Shown one piece after another: positions 25,050 to 36,722 of a stretch of DNA of 64,000 bases (positions within the stretch are counted from its first letter, which is position 1; the number at the start of each line of letters is the position of its first letter). Source of the DNA: Citrus sinensis (taxonomy: Eukaryota > Streptophyta > Magnoliopsida > Sapindales > Rutaceae); assembly GCF_022201045.2 (NCBI RefSeq), contig NC_068564.1, forward strand, positions 30,285,001 to 30,349,000. The letters are read 5' to 3'. Position numbers and translations under genes: made by a program. Below the pieces are notes generated by a model. The model saw only the letters and a program-made list of their open reading frames with translations. It had not been told where the DNA came from and did no database searches.

Positions 25050-25900
25050 TTACCCAAAACCTGCAAAACAGTTACAAATTGAGTATTCCAATTAGTCACA
25101 GTCAAGTAACTTCACTTCCAAGTATACCCACACGCATGAACTCCGCTATTTTCCAATAATAAACTCAACAACCTTACCTCTAGTGACATAAGTACCTGAA
25201 ACTACCAAAACTCAACAAAACCCATTATAGAATCCATCATTATTTAATACAACCACTTCCAAACGAAATTACAAATTCAAATTTCAAATAAAATTAAGTA
25301 AGAACAGAGTGAAAAAAGCATCTTATCCACATCAGTAACTTAATCAAACACTAAATGCATAGCTGAATACTGAATTTGACAGTAAAGCTCAACGTTTTGT
25401 ATATAAAAATACACCGAACCTTGATTTTGTTTTGAATAAAATAAATTCTCAGTAAATGAACTTAACACTTCAACTAATTGTATTAGTCAGAACAAGATTG
25501 CTCACCACATCTCTCAAAACCCCGACTTCGTAAATGGATAAGATTTAGAAGAAAAAAAAAGAGTCAAATTTCTCTCAATCATTAATAAACTAAATAAAAT
25601 CGTTAAAAGATAATCAAACACGAGCACACGAAATAAAAACCCTAACAGATTTTCAAAAACGCAAAATTGACCAACGAAATCAAAATAATTAACCAAATAT
25701 CAAATTAACAGAAAACTTTGAACTGAAACCACAAACTTCATTATATCCATCCATCCACAAACAAAATCCCAAAATATCAAAAAAAAAAAAAAGTCAAAAG
25801 CAGGAAAAAAACAAAAAAACCAAAGATCTGTAAACAAAAAATGAAACAAAATAATAGCATCTAAACATATACCTTTGCGAACCAATTCAAATGGATCCAT
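25050..25900 (-). promoter_or_regulatory. Split upstream ORF in the CID7 leader
   Basis: An ATG at 25900 opens a frame reading MDPFELVRK up to a donor at 25873|25872 (AAAG|GTATAT). If spliced to the acceptor ending at 25061 (TTTTGCAG), the frame adds GFG and stops at 25052-25050, giving a 12-residue uORF upstream of the main ATG. Both splice sites look canonical. Transcription would start near 26.0-26.2 kb, beside a CT repeat. The splicing is inferred, not seen. Confidence 0.5.
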
Positions 25901-26242
25901 AACAGCCGGTGATACGACGAGACGATAAGAGATCGGGAAGAGACGAGATAACGACGAGACGAGACGAGATAAAGACGGAAATAATACGTATGAGTTGTTG
26001 GGATTGGAGCTCGTTAGTATGCAGCAGCAAGCTGTACAAATTCTTTTATTTCCAAATATTTGTTTATTTATCTTTATTTTTTAGCTCTTTAAGAGTTCTG
26101 GGGGTTTGGCTATACAGAACAGAGGGGAAGCAACAGCTCAGAAGCAACATCACCACCACAAAAATATAAAAAGAAAGAAAAGGAGGAAAGAGAGAAAGAC
26201 AAGGCAGCCCCTTGGCCCCTTGCCCCTTCGCCACTCGATTTG

Positions 26243-26244
<2 letters not shown>

Positions 26245-26279
<35 letters not shown>

Positions 26280-26342
26280 CTCTTTTACTTTCTCCTGATT
26301 TTTTTTAATTTTATTTTATTTTATTTTATTTTATTTTATTTT
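26245..26342. repeat. (TC)n and (TTTTA)n microsatellites upstream of CID7
   Basis: A perfect TC repeat (about 26245-26277) is followed by a TTTTA repeat (about 26309-26342). CT/GA tracts are common near plant transcription starts, and this one sits at the likely CID7 promoter. Confidence 0.85.
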
Positions 26343-27746
26343 TAGCCTTTTAATTATATCGGGAAATTTGTTTAATTGGGATTTGGAAAAAGAAATTTTT
26401 ATAGTAAACGTTACCCACTCACTACTCATGCTCTTGCTCTCACCCAAACAGCGAATTTGTACATTATTTTACTCTCTGTCTCAAATGTGTTCATTCGTGG
26501 AAAATTTAATATTTTATTATATTTTTTACTTCAATGCTTTCCGAAGTAATTCTAAAATTTTTATTTAGAATGTTGATTTTCTTATGTTGTGTGAGATTGT
26601 ACAAGTATTTAATTTATTCCTCAATTTGCATAATTTTTTCAATTTTTTAGTTTATTGAAATTGATAATCGGAATTATAATTTTGTATTTTCTTCTTACTC
26701 GTAAATCTTAATTATTATTTTTATTAGTTACAGTTCTCTCTCCTCTCGTATGAGCTTAATTTAAATTTCATACATATTATTTTCACTTAAAAATTTTGAC
26801 CTATCTTAAGGGACTTTTGTGTAATGGCACATTTCCTTTGTTATTTCCAATCATATTTATGCAACTTGGCAAATTTAGAGAAGCATTTCCCAAATTTAAG
26901 GCGACTAAACATTTGCATTGCTTAGTTTACATATACCTTTTAGGGCACTTTATAACTTATAAGGATTTGACTATTGCCAACAATTGTGACTAAGGGAGCC
27001 CTGTGATCTCATCTCACTCTTTGACTTGTATTTAAACAAGGGATTAAATGAAACCCAAATAACAAACATTACCGACTATGGTGTTCAAATGTATTTTGTG
27101 TCAATCTTGCTAAGCAGTTTATGATGAGCCACTAGAGCGTAGCGTCCTAGTTTTATTAATGAAAATTGCTCGAAATTTGATCGAGTATGCGAAACAACAA
27201 AAATGCTAATGGAACTATTGTTTAGATTGCTCATTCGCTACGGCAAAATAGTTCACACATTATGAATGATGATCAGTATGATAAATTACATCAAAATTCA
27301 TTTTTTTAAAAAAAAAAACTATCATTCAAATATAGTAGAACAAAATGTTTACAAAATAATTTAAATTTGACTTTTTACAACTACCGTGATTTTCACCATA
27401 TTCACATTATAAATTATTTATTAAATTTTATACTTTTTTCGATTTTTTAATCTTTGAGGTTTGATGTGCTTGAAACATATATCGTAGGAAAAAAAAAATT
27501 CGCATAAAAAGTAATCTCACTTTTCCATATAAGGCACGTGAAAAACATGTGAAATGAAATAATGAAAATACTGTGGATGACATGAGTCATTGAATTAGGT
27601 AAACATTTTGAGTTGCCCCGTACAAGATTAGAGAGTCTAGACAAAGAGCTGCACACTTGCACTATAACAAAGCTACCCAAAAAAGGTTCCGAGTATAAAA
27701 CATATCCATCATGGAGTGTATTTTAATTCCTTGATCTTTTTCATTC
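26343..27746. other. AT-rich intergenic sequence
   Basis: No coding exon, RNA gene or intact element is recognised here. Short open frames are scattered and unlike known families. Confidence 0.5.
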
Positions 27747-27754
27747 ATTATAGG

Positions 27755-28332
27755 TAGGGGTGGGCAAAACAACCGTAGTATTAAAAAAAGCGAATCGAAC
27801 TGACGGTTTTTTATAATTCGGTTCGATTTTTATTTTTTAAAAAAATCGAATATACCGTTTGTAAAAAAACCGAATTATTTTTAATTTTATTCAAATCAAA
27901 CATGTGTTATTTTTCTTTATAACATTATGATTATGTTTATATAGATGAAGTATTGGAGTTTGGTTATGTATTTTGAAATTTTAATATTTCATATTTTGGG
28001 AGTATCTTATTAATAGTTAGTAAGATATTAGTGATAAAATATGTTTTGAATACTTTGTATTTATTGTTAATATTTGTAATAAAATTAGGATAAATTAATT
28101 GTTGAAAAAAATTATTACATTCATGAGGCCCAATGGGCTAAAAATTTAAAAATTCAAAATAGGCCCAATAGGCCCATAACCGAAAAAACCGAACCGAACC
28201 AAACCGATCCGAAAAGAACCGTTTGAGTTCGGTTCTTATTGAGTTCGGTTCTTATTCGGTTCTTTTTATAAAATAACCGATTTAAATCGATTCTACTTAA
28301 TTTTGAATCGAACCGAACCGTGCTCACCCCTA
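27755..28332. mobile_element. hAT-like non-autonomous transposon (MITE), 578 bp
   Basis: The element starts TAGGGGTGGGCA and ends TGCTCACCCCTA, an imperfect terminal inverted repeat. It is flanked by 8-bp direct repeats, ATTATAGG (27747-27754) and ATTACAGG (28333-28340), differing at one base. Both subterminal regions carry clustered GGTTCGGTT-type repeats in inverted orientation. The 8-bp duplication and the TA(G)GGGTG end are typical of hAT elements. No transposase is present. Confidence 0.85.
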
Positions 28333-28340
28333 ATTACAGG

Positions 28341-29257
28341 AAGATGGACTAATTAAAAATACACCTGAGATTAAGCAAATAACTGTATTAATTGATATAA
28401 GAAATGTATTTAAATGGCATATTATGTCTGTATATGTTTGATGTAATAAGTGTGCATCTTATAGACGTCCAGGATACAATCTTGAAAAAAATAAAAAAAA
28501 GGGGCCGGCGAAGTTGATTATCTCCGCGCAGCTGCCCCAAATGGGTCTTTAATTTGAGCCGATGAGTTTTTTTTTTTTTTAATTTTAGGTAAAAATAATC
28601 AATAAATTCATTAATCTCATACAACTTTAATTCGCAATTAATTAAAATCATATTAATTTCATGGGTCTCTTAAGTTACTTAACTGACAGTCAAAGTAAAA
28701 TTTACGTACTAACCTACCTCTGATCTCACTACTCTGTTAATCAATTCTGTTTTGCAAACATAAATCTAAATGACAATAAATATCTCTTTAAAAAAAAAAA
28801 AAAAAACCCTAATTTCATTCGCAACTTATACGGCGTAAGCTGATTGGCTACTTTTTTTTTATTTTGACAAAGAAGGCCAACCAAATCTACAATCCTTCTA
28901 TTTCTCCTGCCCGTGGCAGGCATGTTTGAAATTGAATTGCTCCTTCCGCTTACGACAAAAATGTATTTACCCTCACACTCCCACGCGTACGTCAACGTCA
29001 GCCTACCATATAACGCGCTGCTTTCGCTTAACAGTGCACACAGCACAACTCCTCTGTTTTAAAACACCAGCAACACACGCACTCGAGATCGCGCGTGACA
29101 GGTTCATAAGAAAAAGATATTGCTGGAAAGTTTGCACGTTTTGGCTTGCACGACTGGTAAAAAGGCAACCATCGTGACAGCTGGATACGGCTCAACCGTT
29201 AGAATCACCTGCTCCAAGTAGCACCCGAAAAGACTCAATCGAACCGACGGAACGTCC
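28341..29257. other. Intergenic sequence upstream of the DUF1677 gene
   Basis: AT-rich with several poly-A/T tracts (for example 28789-28806). The right half is less AT-rich and is probably distal promoter. No gene is supported. Confidence 0.45.
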
Positions 29258-29263
29258 CACGTG
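29258..29263. promoter_or_regulatory. G-box (CACGTG)
   Basis: A CACGTG core in the context CCCACGTGGCA, about 430 bp upstream of the DUF1677 start codon. It matches an ABRE/G-box bound by plant bZIP and bHLH factors. The position suits a promoter element but function is not shown. Confidence 0.45.
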
Positions 29264-29471
29264 GCATGTAAATGTTGTCGTGTAAAAGTCGATGGTACGA
29301 TTGGTGGTAAACCACCGAATTAAAATGAAATCAGTTATAGAGGAAACTAGTCGTCAAGTTAAGAACAATGACGTGGCAGCAATCACAGCGCCTAGTGAGC
29401 GTCAATGATTAGGGCCAGTGTCCTCGTTACGCAAGGAAAGAAATAAACAGAAACAAATTCTTTCGTCCGTT

Positions 29472-29478
29472 TATATAT
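29472..29478 (+). promoter_or_regulatory. Probable TATA box of the DUF1677 gene
   Basis: TATATAT about 215 bp upstream of the start codon, followed by a CT-rich stretch that would suit a transcription start near 29500. Confidence 0.5.
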
Positions 29479-29529
29479 CTCTCTTCGCAAATTCTTCACC
29501 TTCACTCAAGAGCCCATAGAGGCTCCGAA

Positions 29530-29598
29530 ATGCATACAAATCGCAGCGTTTTGCTCATCAGCGACGAAAACAGTTACGTATTCATCAGATACTCGTAA
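29530..29598 (+). promoter_or_regulatory. Upstream ORF (22 codons) in the DUF1677 leader
   Basis: An ATG at 29530 opens a 22-codon frame (MHTNRSVLLISDENS...) that stops at 29596-29598, 89 nt before the main ATG. If the leader starts near 29500, ribosomes meet this ATG first. Confidence 0.45.
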
Positions 29599-29687
29599 CG
29601 GCAATCTTATTTATATATTAATTGCATTCAGTTTCTCAAATTTCAAATTTTCGAAATTTTGCTTTCCACTGGAATTATACTATATCA

Positions 29688-30134
29688 ATGGTTCCTACGA
29701 CAGTGGTAAACGAAACCGAAGTGGCGGCAGCGGCGGCTATGATGACGCAAAGCAGTAATTATAAGGATCAATCGGAAGTGGAGTTCGCGAGATGCGAGTG
29801 CTGCGGGCTGACGGAGGAGTGCACGGCGGCGTACGTTTCTCGCGTGAAAGAACGATACGGCGGACGCTGGATATGCGGGCTGTGTACGGAGGCTGTGAAG
29901 GATGAGATCACGTGTAGGTCAAAGAAGAGAGAGAATCACATGATGATTAGTACGGACGAAGCTCTGAATCGTCACATGAAGTTTTGTGAACAGTTCAGGT
30001 CTTCGAGTCCGCCCGCGCGTCCCGCCGCCGACGATTTGATTTCCGCTATGAAACATATCCTTCGACGATCGTTGGATTCTCCTCGAAAGAGCAAATCTCC
30101 TCCGACGTCGTTTCTCGCGTCCAAAGCTTTTTAA
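29688..30134 (+). CDS. DUF1677 family protein
   Basis: A single-exon, 148-aa protein. I start it at the ATG at 29688 (MVPTTVVNETE); the frame extends upstream without another ATG. The N-terminus is Ala-rich and acidic. The core is the cysteine-rich DUF1677 motif: ARCECCGLTEECT, then RYGGRWICGLCTEAVKDE, where paired cysteines could hold a metal. Next is DEALNRHMKFCEQF, and a basic Ser/Pro-rich tail (RRSLDSPRKSKSPPTSF). The family is plant-specific and its biochemical role is unknown. The coding part is clearly richer in G and C than its surroundings. The leader carries a uORF and the promoter a G-box, which suggests regulated expression. Confidence 0.88.
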   Translation: MVPTTVVNETEVAAAAAMMTQSSNYKDQSEVEFARCECCGLTEECTAAYVSRVKERYGGRWICGLCTEAVKDEITCRSKKRENHMMISTDEALNRHMKFCEQFRSSSPPARPAADDLISAMKHILRRSLDSPRKSKSPPTSFLASKAF

Positions 30135-31473
30135 AATTTAAAAAACGAAGGTTAGCAATAATGTCGAGGTTTATCTAACATTATTATGACCATTATGCAA
30201 CGGTATCTTTATATCTTTCTCATTAGTCAGCATATTTCTAATATTAATTCCTACATTCCAGTACAATTGCGCGCATTCGATCTTTTCATCGTAATGAGAC
30301 AATTACACCAATATAAAAATTAAAAATCACTCTTGCGATTAAAGTTTACAGTCCTCAAATTTTTTGAAATATAGAGTCATTTATGAATATTAGAAAATAT
30401 CTGAGCTATATGAAAGCCAACAAGTCAACATACTATATTTATTCAATGCATGGATTATATGGTGATGTGCTTATGTTAGGGTGTCAGCGTCCCTCAAAAC
30501 TTTTCATATTTAAGAGTAATTGGAGTATTTAGGCGTGCCAACTTATTACTGTGGTTCTCACATGCATTGTTGAATTGATAGAGTTCTTCAGTTTTGACTT
30601 TAGAGGTGCAACATACCGGTAAAGACTTAAAGTTTATAGCATAAACTATGCTGCCATGTGTTTCACGTTGCTTTGATGTTGTGAAAGCGAAATTCCCATA
30701 TTTGTTTTCATATGAATGAAGGGTTTCTAATGGAAGGATCTTGGCACAAGGGTGGAACCAAGGAGTGGATATTTTCTGACTATATGGGCGGCTGAGATAG
30801 AATATAATCAAAACAAAATAATACGTGTCTCTGTCATTTGATGTCAAGATTTTATAGCTAACATGAAATTTTTTATATTTGATAGCTAGCTCTATTGTTA
30901 TTAGGTTATTTTGGGTATGCGGCTCCTGAGGTGCGTCCACTGAAAATGATAAAGATGTGCTTGAGATACAATAATATACGGTTGAAAAGGTTGATGCAAT
31001 AAAGCAGTAGTATTCAAAAATGGGAAACAACCGACCCCGTCAGCCAAGGCGCCAACAGTCACTAGGAGAAAAAAGGTCAAAAAGAGATAAAGAGAGAAAG
31101 AAACAACAGCTGCTGTGTTTGATGATAATCAATTAATCATACGGCACCGCACAGGTCACACCTGTCCATCAAATTCTGTAATGGGCCAGGGCGAACCAGC
31201 CAAGTGCATGATACAATAACAGTGGCTCTTTCTAGAGTCAAAATGATACAATATTTTTTACTCTCCCTTGCAAAAATTATTGCCAATCTTGAAATATAAT
31301 CCATATTAAATTCATATATATCTCATCACCTTAGGTTACTAGGGTGGCTTTCTATGGTTGCTAAATCAATCTTCATAGAGTTTGTGTGTATGTATACATA
31401 TATGTTTATTTATGGTGATTTACTTCTTAGATTAAATAATTAAAATTATTAACAATATTTTCTTCACAAAATA
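30135..31473. other. Intergenic, no supported gene
   Basis: The DUF1677 3' flank followed by AT-rich sequence. A 178-codon frame on the minus strand (30494-31030) has no recognisable domain and the low-complexity look of a chance frame. Confidence 0.5.
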
Positions 31474-32854
31474 AGTGAAGAAATCAGAATTGGAATCGGA
31501 ATCGGAATCGGAATTAGAATGGCAGATTCTATATTAATTTGGAAATCATTTTCGATGATCCCATTCCCAAAGGGAAGGTGAGAATCAAATTTTGATTCCC
31601 AAAACTACCCATTTTAACATTTTGGTTTTTTTAGAATTTATTAAAATCCCATCATTTTTTTATGATTTACAAATAAGTCCTCTTATTATTATTAGGGTCC
31701 CTCTATGATGCTCTTTAAAAATCCCAACATTAATAGTGGGATTGATGTAGACCATTAGATGGTATCTACTATTTATAATAACCAAATACGGTTAAGTGAA
31801 AAAAAATTAAAATATTTGTCGTGTAGGCAACTTTTTACCAATTAAATAACTTAAATTCAATAAAGGATAAGAAAAGGAATTACAGCAGTTATAAGGATAG
31901 AGAGAAGAGAGGTATACAACTTGAAAAGAAGAAGAAGAAGAAATTAAATCCAACATAACAATTAAAGGCCACAGAAATGTTATTATTTAATGCTCATACT
32001 TTATACGTACAAAATATAATTAGTTATACTATATATTTATAAATGGTATAAAGATTACATAATATAAATTCTTTCTTATACGTCACTCGCTAAATAAATT
32101 TCATTCATAAACAAATTGTATTTTTATCTTATATCACTAAATTATAATTACATTGATTGATTGATATAAAATCAGTAATGCATTACTGCTGATTTTGATG
32201 AATTATACGTATGGTGAAAGGTTGAAAAAAAAAATCTTCATATATAATGATTTATCATAATAGGACATAAGTTAGACCTAAATTAGACTAAAATTTAAGG
32301 AATTACCTATAATTTGGGTAACTGGTAACTATCTATTAAAGATAAATCAAGAGTAGAGATGTTTCATTTTAAATCAAATAGTTCATGATAATCCCATTAT
32401 TGATACCTTCATTCTTTTAACAATATTATAGATAAATAACAACAATTATTATCATAGATACCGTTATTGTTTTTGTTGTTTTTGTTATTATTAATGTCAT
32501 TATTATTATTATTATTATTATTATTAAAATTTATTAATTTTATTATTTTAACTATTATTGTTGTCATTAATTTCTTCATCATCATCATCATTATTAAAAT
32601 TTATTAATGTTTTGTTTTAATTAATGTTATTGTCATTATTGTTATTAATTTTATTATTATTTTTATTGTTATTATTGTTACTATTATAATATATACAAAT
32701 AATATTAGAGACAACAATTAACAGAGGGTATTTTAGTGACTTGTAATAGTTCATTCTTATTTCAATTCATGTAGTTCGAGCAAACAACTTATTCTGATTC
32801 TAATTTTTCATTCTTATTCCAATCCATTTCAATTTCTGTTTAAGAAACACGTCA
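31474..32854. repeat. Candidate degenerate repeat with imperfect inverted ends
   Basis: The left end is rich in GGAATC units (31491-31520). The right end is rich in the complementary TTCTGATTCT / TATTCCAATCC type motifs, so the two ends form a loose inverted repeat about 1.4 kb apart. The interior is very AT-rich and includes ATT microsatellites (32430-32680). Its right end resembles the right end of the repeat at 41212-41552, suggesting one family. No clear target-site duplication was found. Confidence 0.4.
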
Positions 32855-34523
32855 TTATTCCTAAGAGATAAGAGCCTTCTTCAGTGGATGATATTCTTTT
32901 ACACTTTTACTAATCTTTTTTGCAGAGTCCAGCTATTGTGCCCCCTTTGTTTGTCGATTTGTTGGGAAGCTGTTAGATCATAATGAGTAAAATCTAATGG
33001 GTGGGATTTTGAGAATGAATAGTGAGTTAAAGTTGGGCTACCATCCCAACCCAGTGCACCTTCGTAATTAGTCTTAGGGTGCTGTAAACTGTGAGTGAAA
33101 TTGATTTAAACCGATGTAAGGGAGAGACCTGATTTGCGGAGAATAGTCAAGTGCGTAGCGACGGTGTGTTAAGCTCAAATTTATAAAGTGGGTCGCAATG
33201 AGCTTAATTTCCATCTGGTAGCATCAAACAAAATAGAGGGAGAGATTGAGGCAACAAAATATCAAGTTAGTGGAAGCTGAAATTGAAATTTAGGCGTTGA
33301 ATAATGAATTTTTCTTAGTAAACCTGTTAGGAAGTAAGATTTAGTACAAAGAATGACAAAATTGTGGAGTAGAGGGCATTAATTTTCAAATTGATTTAGG
33401 GATTATTTACCAGCAGTTCAATTAAGCCCATTTAATATTGTAAGATTGGTGAGATAGTAGTTGTTTTGCTTTGTAATTTCATTGTGTTGGTGGTGTTTGG
33501 TGTCTGTTTTTTTATCTTCATGTTGACTATGTATTTAACTTCAACTTCTCAAAAGCACTTAGCGTCTTAAATGTCAATTATTAATCCAACTGATTTTATT
33601 AAACTTATATCATAAATTTTTGCACTTGTATACTGATCAAAGGATTAATTAATTTATTTGTTTTGTATCTTTGTAAGTACATGTAATGATGATTGAATGT
33701 ATGACCGAAAGTTCCATAGTAGTTTCTGTGTTATTAAGTTTTACAATGAACTTGTGTAAAAAATTAAGAACAAATAAAGTGAAATTGCAACAAGTAATGG
33801 AAAGAAGTGAATTAAAAGCATTAAGATGCTAACATGACAGTAATGGCACATGCTTATAGGTTACAATTTGTTGTAGATCTGATTTATTGATTTTATTGGA
33901 AATGTTTTTTTTTTTTTTTGGTTTATTTTGGGGCTGCCAATGTAATGGATATGTATTTATTTTTTGCATTGGGAATGTATTTATATGGTGCTATAAAGTG
34001 TAGTTTCATGGTAATAAATAAAAGATGATAGGTATTTGGTCTTTAACATCTTAAGCAACCACCTATTTTCCGAGATATTTGTTATTTCAAGCCACGGGTA
34101 TAGTGATAGCCATATAACAACACATGCATGGGTTTTCCAGTTATCGTCAATTCCATATCTCTTTCTCTCCGAACCGATTATCCCACTCCCACGCTAGTCT
34201 TTATTTGCTACATTTTTTTTTTTTGAATTTCCACTTGTTATTCAAATCTTAGCCATAGATTAGTCAAATTCTATTCAAATCTAATCCATACATCTTTAGA
34301 TTCGATGCAAATTTCACACACTCTAATTCACCATTGTTCTGATTATATATTCCTCATTCTCTCCATTCCGCAATTTGTTCTTCTTTTTTTCCAAATTATT
34401 ATCTACGCAGTTATACTTCATTTCAGTTCAATTCTTTTCTCTCCTTCTTATTTGTTTCAATATTACGTATTGTGTTGTTATTTTTTTCCTCGTTTTCTCA
34501 TTATTTCCATACACTACAATTAT
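32855..34523. other. Intergenic, no supported gene
   Basis: AT-rich with poly-T tracts. Nothing recognisable as coding or structural RNA. Confidence 0.45.
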
Positions 34524-35390
34524 GTTGTGTTTACTTGCTGGAGTGGGAGTGAGGAGTGTGGATTCCTCCCACTCCAGCGTTTACTTCCTCTAAATGAGAA
34601 GGAAGTGGGAGTCCCACTCCGTGGGCCCCACCCATTTTTGGAGTGGGGAGTGGGAGTGGGACTCCCATTGGGGGAGGTGGGAGTGGGAATTTAATATTTT
34701 ATCCTTTTATTTTTTTTAATTTAATTTAATTTAATATTTTATAATTAATAAAATAAAATAAATATTATTATATTTATTTGAATAATAATATTATATTTAA
34801 CTAAATAATAATTTGCATTGATTCTAAGTTAAAATTATTTTAAAATAATATTATTATATTAATAGAGAATTAATAAATATAATATTATTATATTTATTTT
34901 AAAAATAATAGTACTATATTTATTTAATATTAATAATAATAAATAGTTTATTCTAAGAAAATATTAATTTTGTACTAAATAATATTATATTATTATTTTA
35001 TATAATAATAAATTTAATATAATTATATTAAATAAAATAAAATAAGGTTTCATTTTGTATTAAAATTAATAATTTATTGTTCATAATTAAGAATATTAAT
35101 AATTATAATAAATTTATAAATATAATAAAATAAATATTATTCATTAAATATATTTTTTATTAGTTTTGTAATTAAAAACTATAATTCTTTAAATAAGGAT
35201 AAAATTGTAATTTGAAACTATTTACTCCCAATCCAAGACAAAGTAAACACATAAATTAGATTCTGATCTCTAATCCATGCTTCCATTCCAGTGTAAGTAA
35301 ACAACCTACTCCCACTCCCACTCCACACTCTCAATCCTAAGATTCCCACTCCTCAGGATTCCCAATCCAATCCAAAAAATAAACGCTACC
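34524..35390. mobile_element. PIF/Harbinger-like MITE, about 867 bp
   Basis: The ends pair as imperfect inverted repeats: left TGTTGTGTTTACTTGCTGG, right complement GGTAGCGTTTATTTTTTGG, matching at 13 of 19 positions. Both sides are bordered by TTA (34521-34523 and 35391-35393), the usual PIF/Harbinger target duplication. Subterminal GGAGTGGGAGT repeats at the left mirror ACTCCCACTCC at the right. The interior is AT-rich and non-coding. Confidence 0.65.
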
Positions 35391-36722
35391 TTAATGCCAC
35401 TTACACAAGCTTTCTTCCTTCTATACTATTCCATTATTAATAATCTTCTCCCTATTTGCCCATTTGCGGAAGTAATGTCGCAAATGGTCCGTCAACTACG
35501 GCTTTCAATTTTTCTAATGCATCTTACCAATTCACCAATCCATCCACTATTGCGGCTCCGAGTGCGTTCTCAACACCTCTAATCAACTACATCTATTTCC
35601 TACCCTTTCGTTCTTGCTTCATTTTTCCCTTCAATTAACATCAATTGATCTCATTCCATTTTTTCCATGCTACAGGAACCACACTTATATGCCTTTCCCC
35701 CCCCCCCCCCAAAAAAAAAAAACTTGTTTATAACGTACATGAAATTGTCCCTCACTAACTACTTACTTGCTTCTACACATAATTGCTCCAGCTAACTACT
35801 TTATTGCTATCGACACCAACATTTTATTGCTCCATTCAAAGAAATTAATGCATTAGTAAATAATTCCTGCCCACTGACCTGCACTAACGGTTTTCTTCAA
35901 TTGCCACCTGGTGACTTCCCACTTTCATGATCTTCCTCCTTTCATCGACCAACACCTCCACTACCATACAAATAAAGAGGCCACGATGCCTCGGGGGCAC
36001 GGCAGATGAAGCCCTTTTTTGCATTGTGCAATTCTTTTTTTTTTTTTTTTTTAAAAAAACAATTTTTCTTTCTTAGTGCAAAGTTGCATCTTCTCTCGTC
36101 TTTAGTGCAGTGTGCAGTGTACGACAACAATTCTAGGCCCCTATTAAATGCGTCATAATTTGGCTGGGCATGCCATGGGATTGGGATTGGGATAAATAGG
36201 TTCAGATCGAATTTGGATTTTTGCTTAATATCCGGTTGGATTTGTTTTTAATCTGATTGGATTCAAGTTATACATATAAGGAAGCTATCAAAACTTAAAT
36301 TTCCAAATTCAGCCGCATCAACCTAGAAACCTAGCCACCCATGACTGATGTTTCGAAAGTTGATGTTTCAAAATTACAATGCTACTACGACTAAACCCGA
36401 AATGGGGTTTCAAAAAATCTAATCTAATTAGATTTGTAATTACCAAATAAAAATAAAAAGTAATAAAACGAACCCTAGCCCACAATCAAACACGAACCTA
36501 ACTAATTGTTGCTGTCGAAGCCAGGCGACCAGCCTCACATGCACGGTCGACCTGGTCCCAGCGGTTTTCAGCCACGCGATTTCATCAATCTTCATGGCAT
36601 GTTGTTCTTCAACTTCAACAAACATTCAACACCCAGTTATTTATTTATTTATTGTTTGTGTGTTTGTATGGATAAATTTGGCGTTATATTTGTGATATAA
36701 ACTCTGGTTGTTTCTTGTTTTA
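35391..36722. other. Intergenic with homopolymer tracts
   Basis: Contains an adjacent C/A homopolymer block near 35698-35721 and a poly-T tract near 36032-36050. Small frames here carry no recognisable domain. Confidence 0.45.

Noticed and set aside
30902..30960. Short kinase-like motif (GYFGYAAPEVR) in intergenic DNA
   Set aside because: Only about ten residues resemble the kinase activation segment, with no flanking kinase exons. Could be a relic but chance is not excluded.
30494..31030. 178-codon minus-strand frame
   Set aside because: No domain, odd composition and no regulatory context; probably chance.
32430..32680. ATT/ATC-rich frame (poly-Asn/Met)
   Set aside because: Translation of a trinucleotide microsatellite, not a gene.
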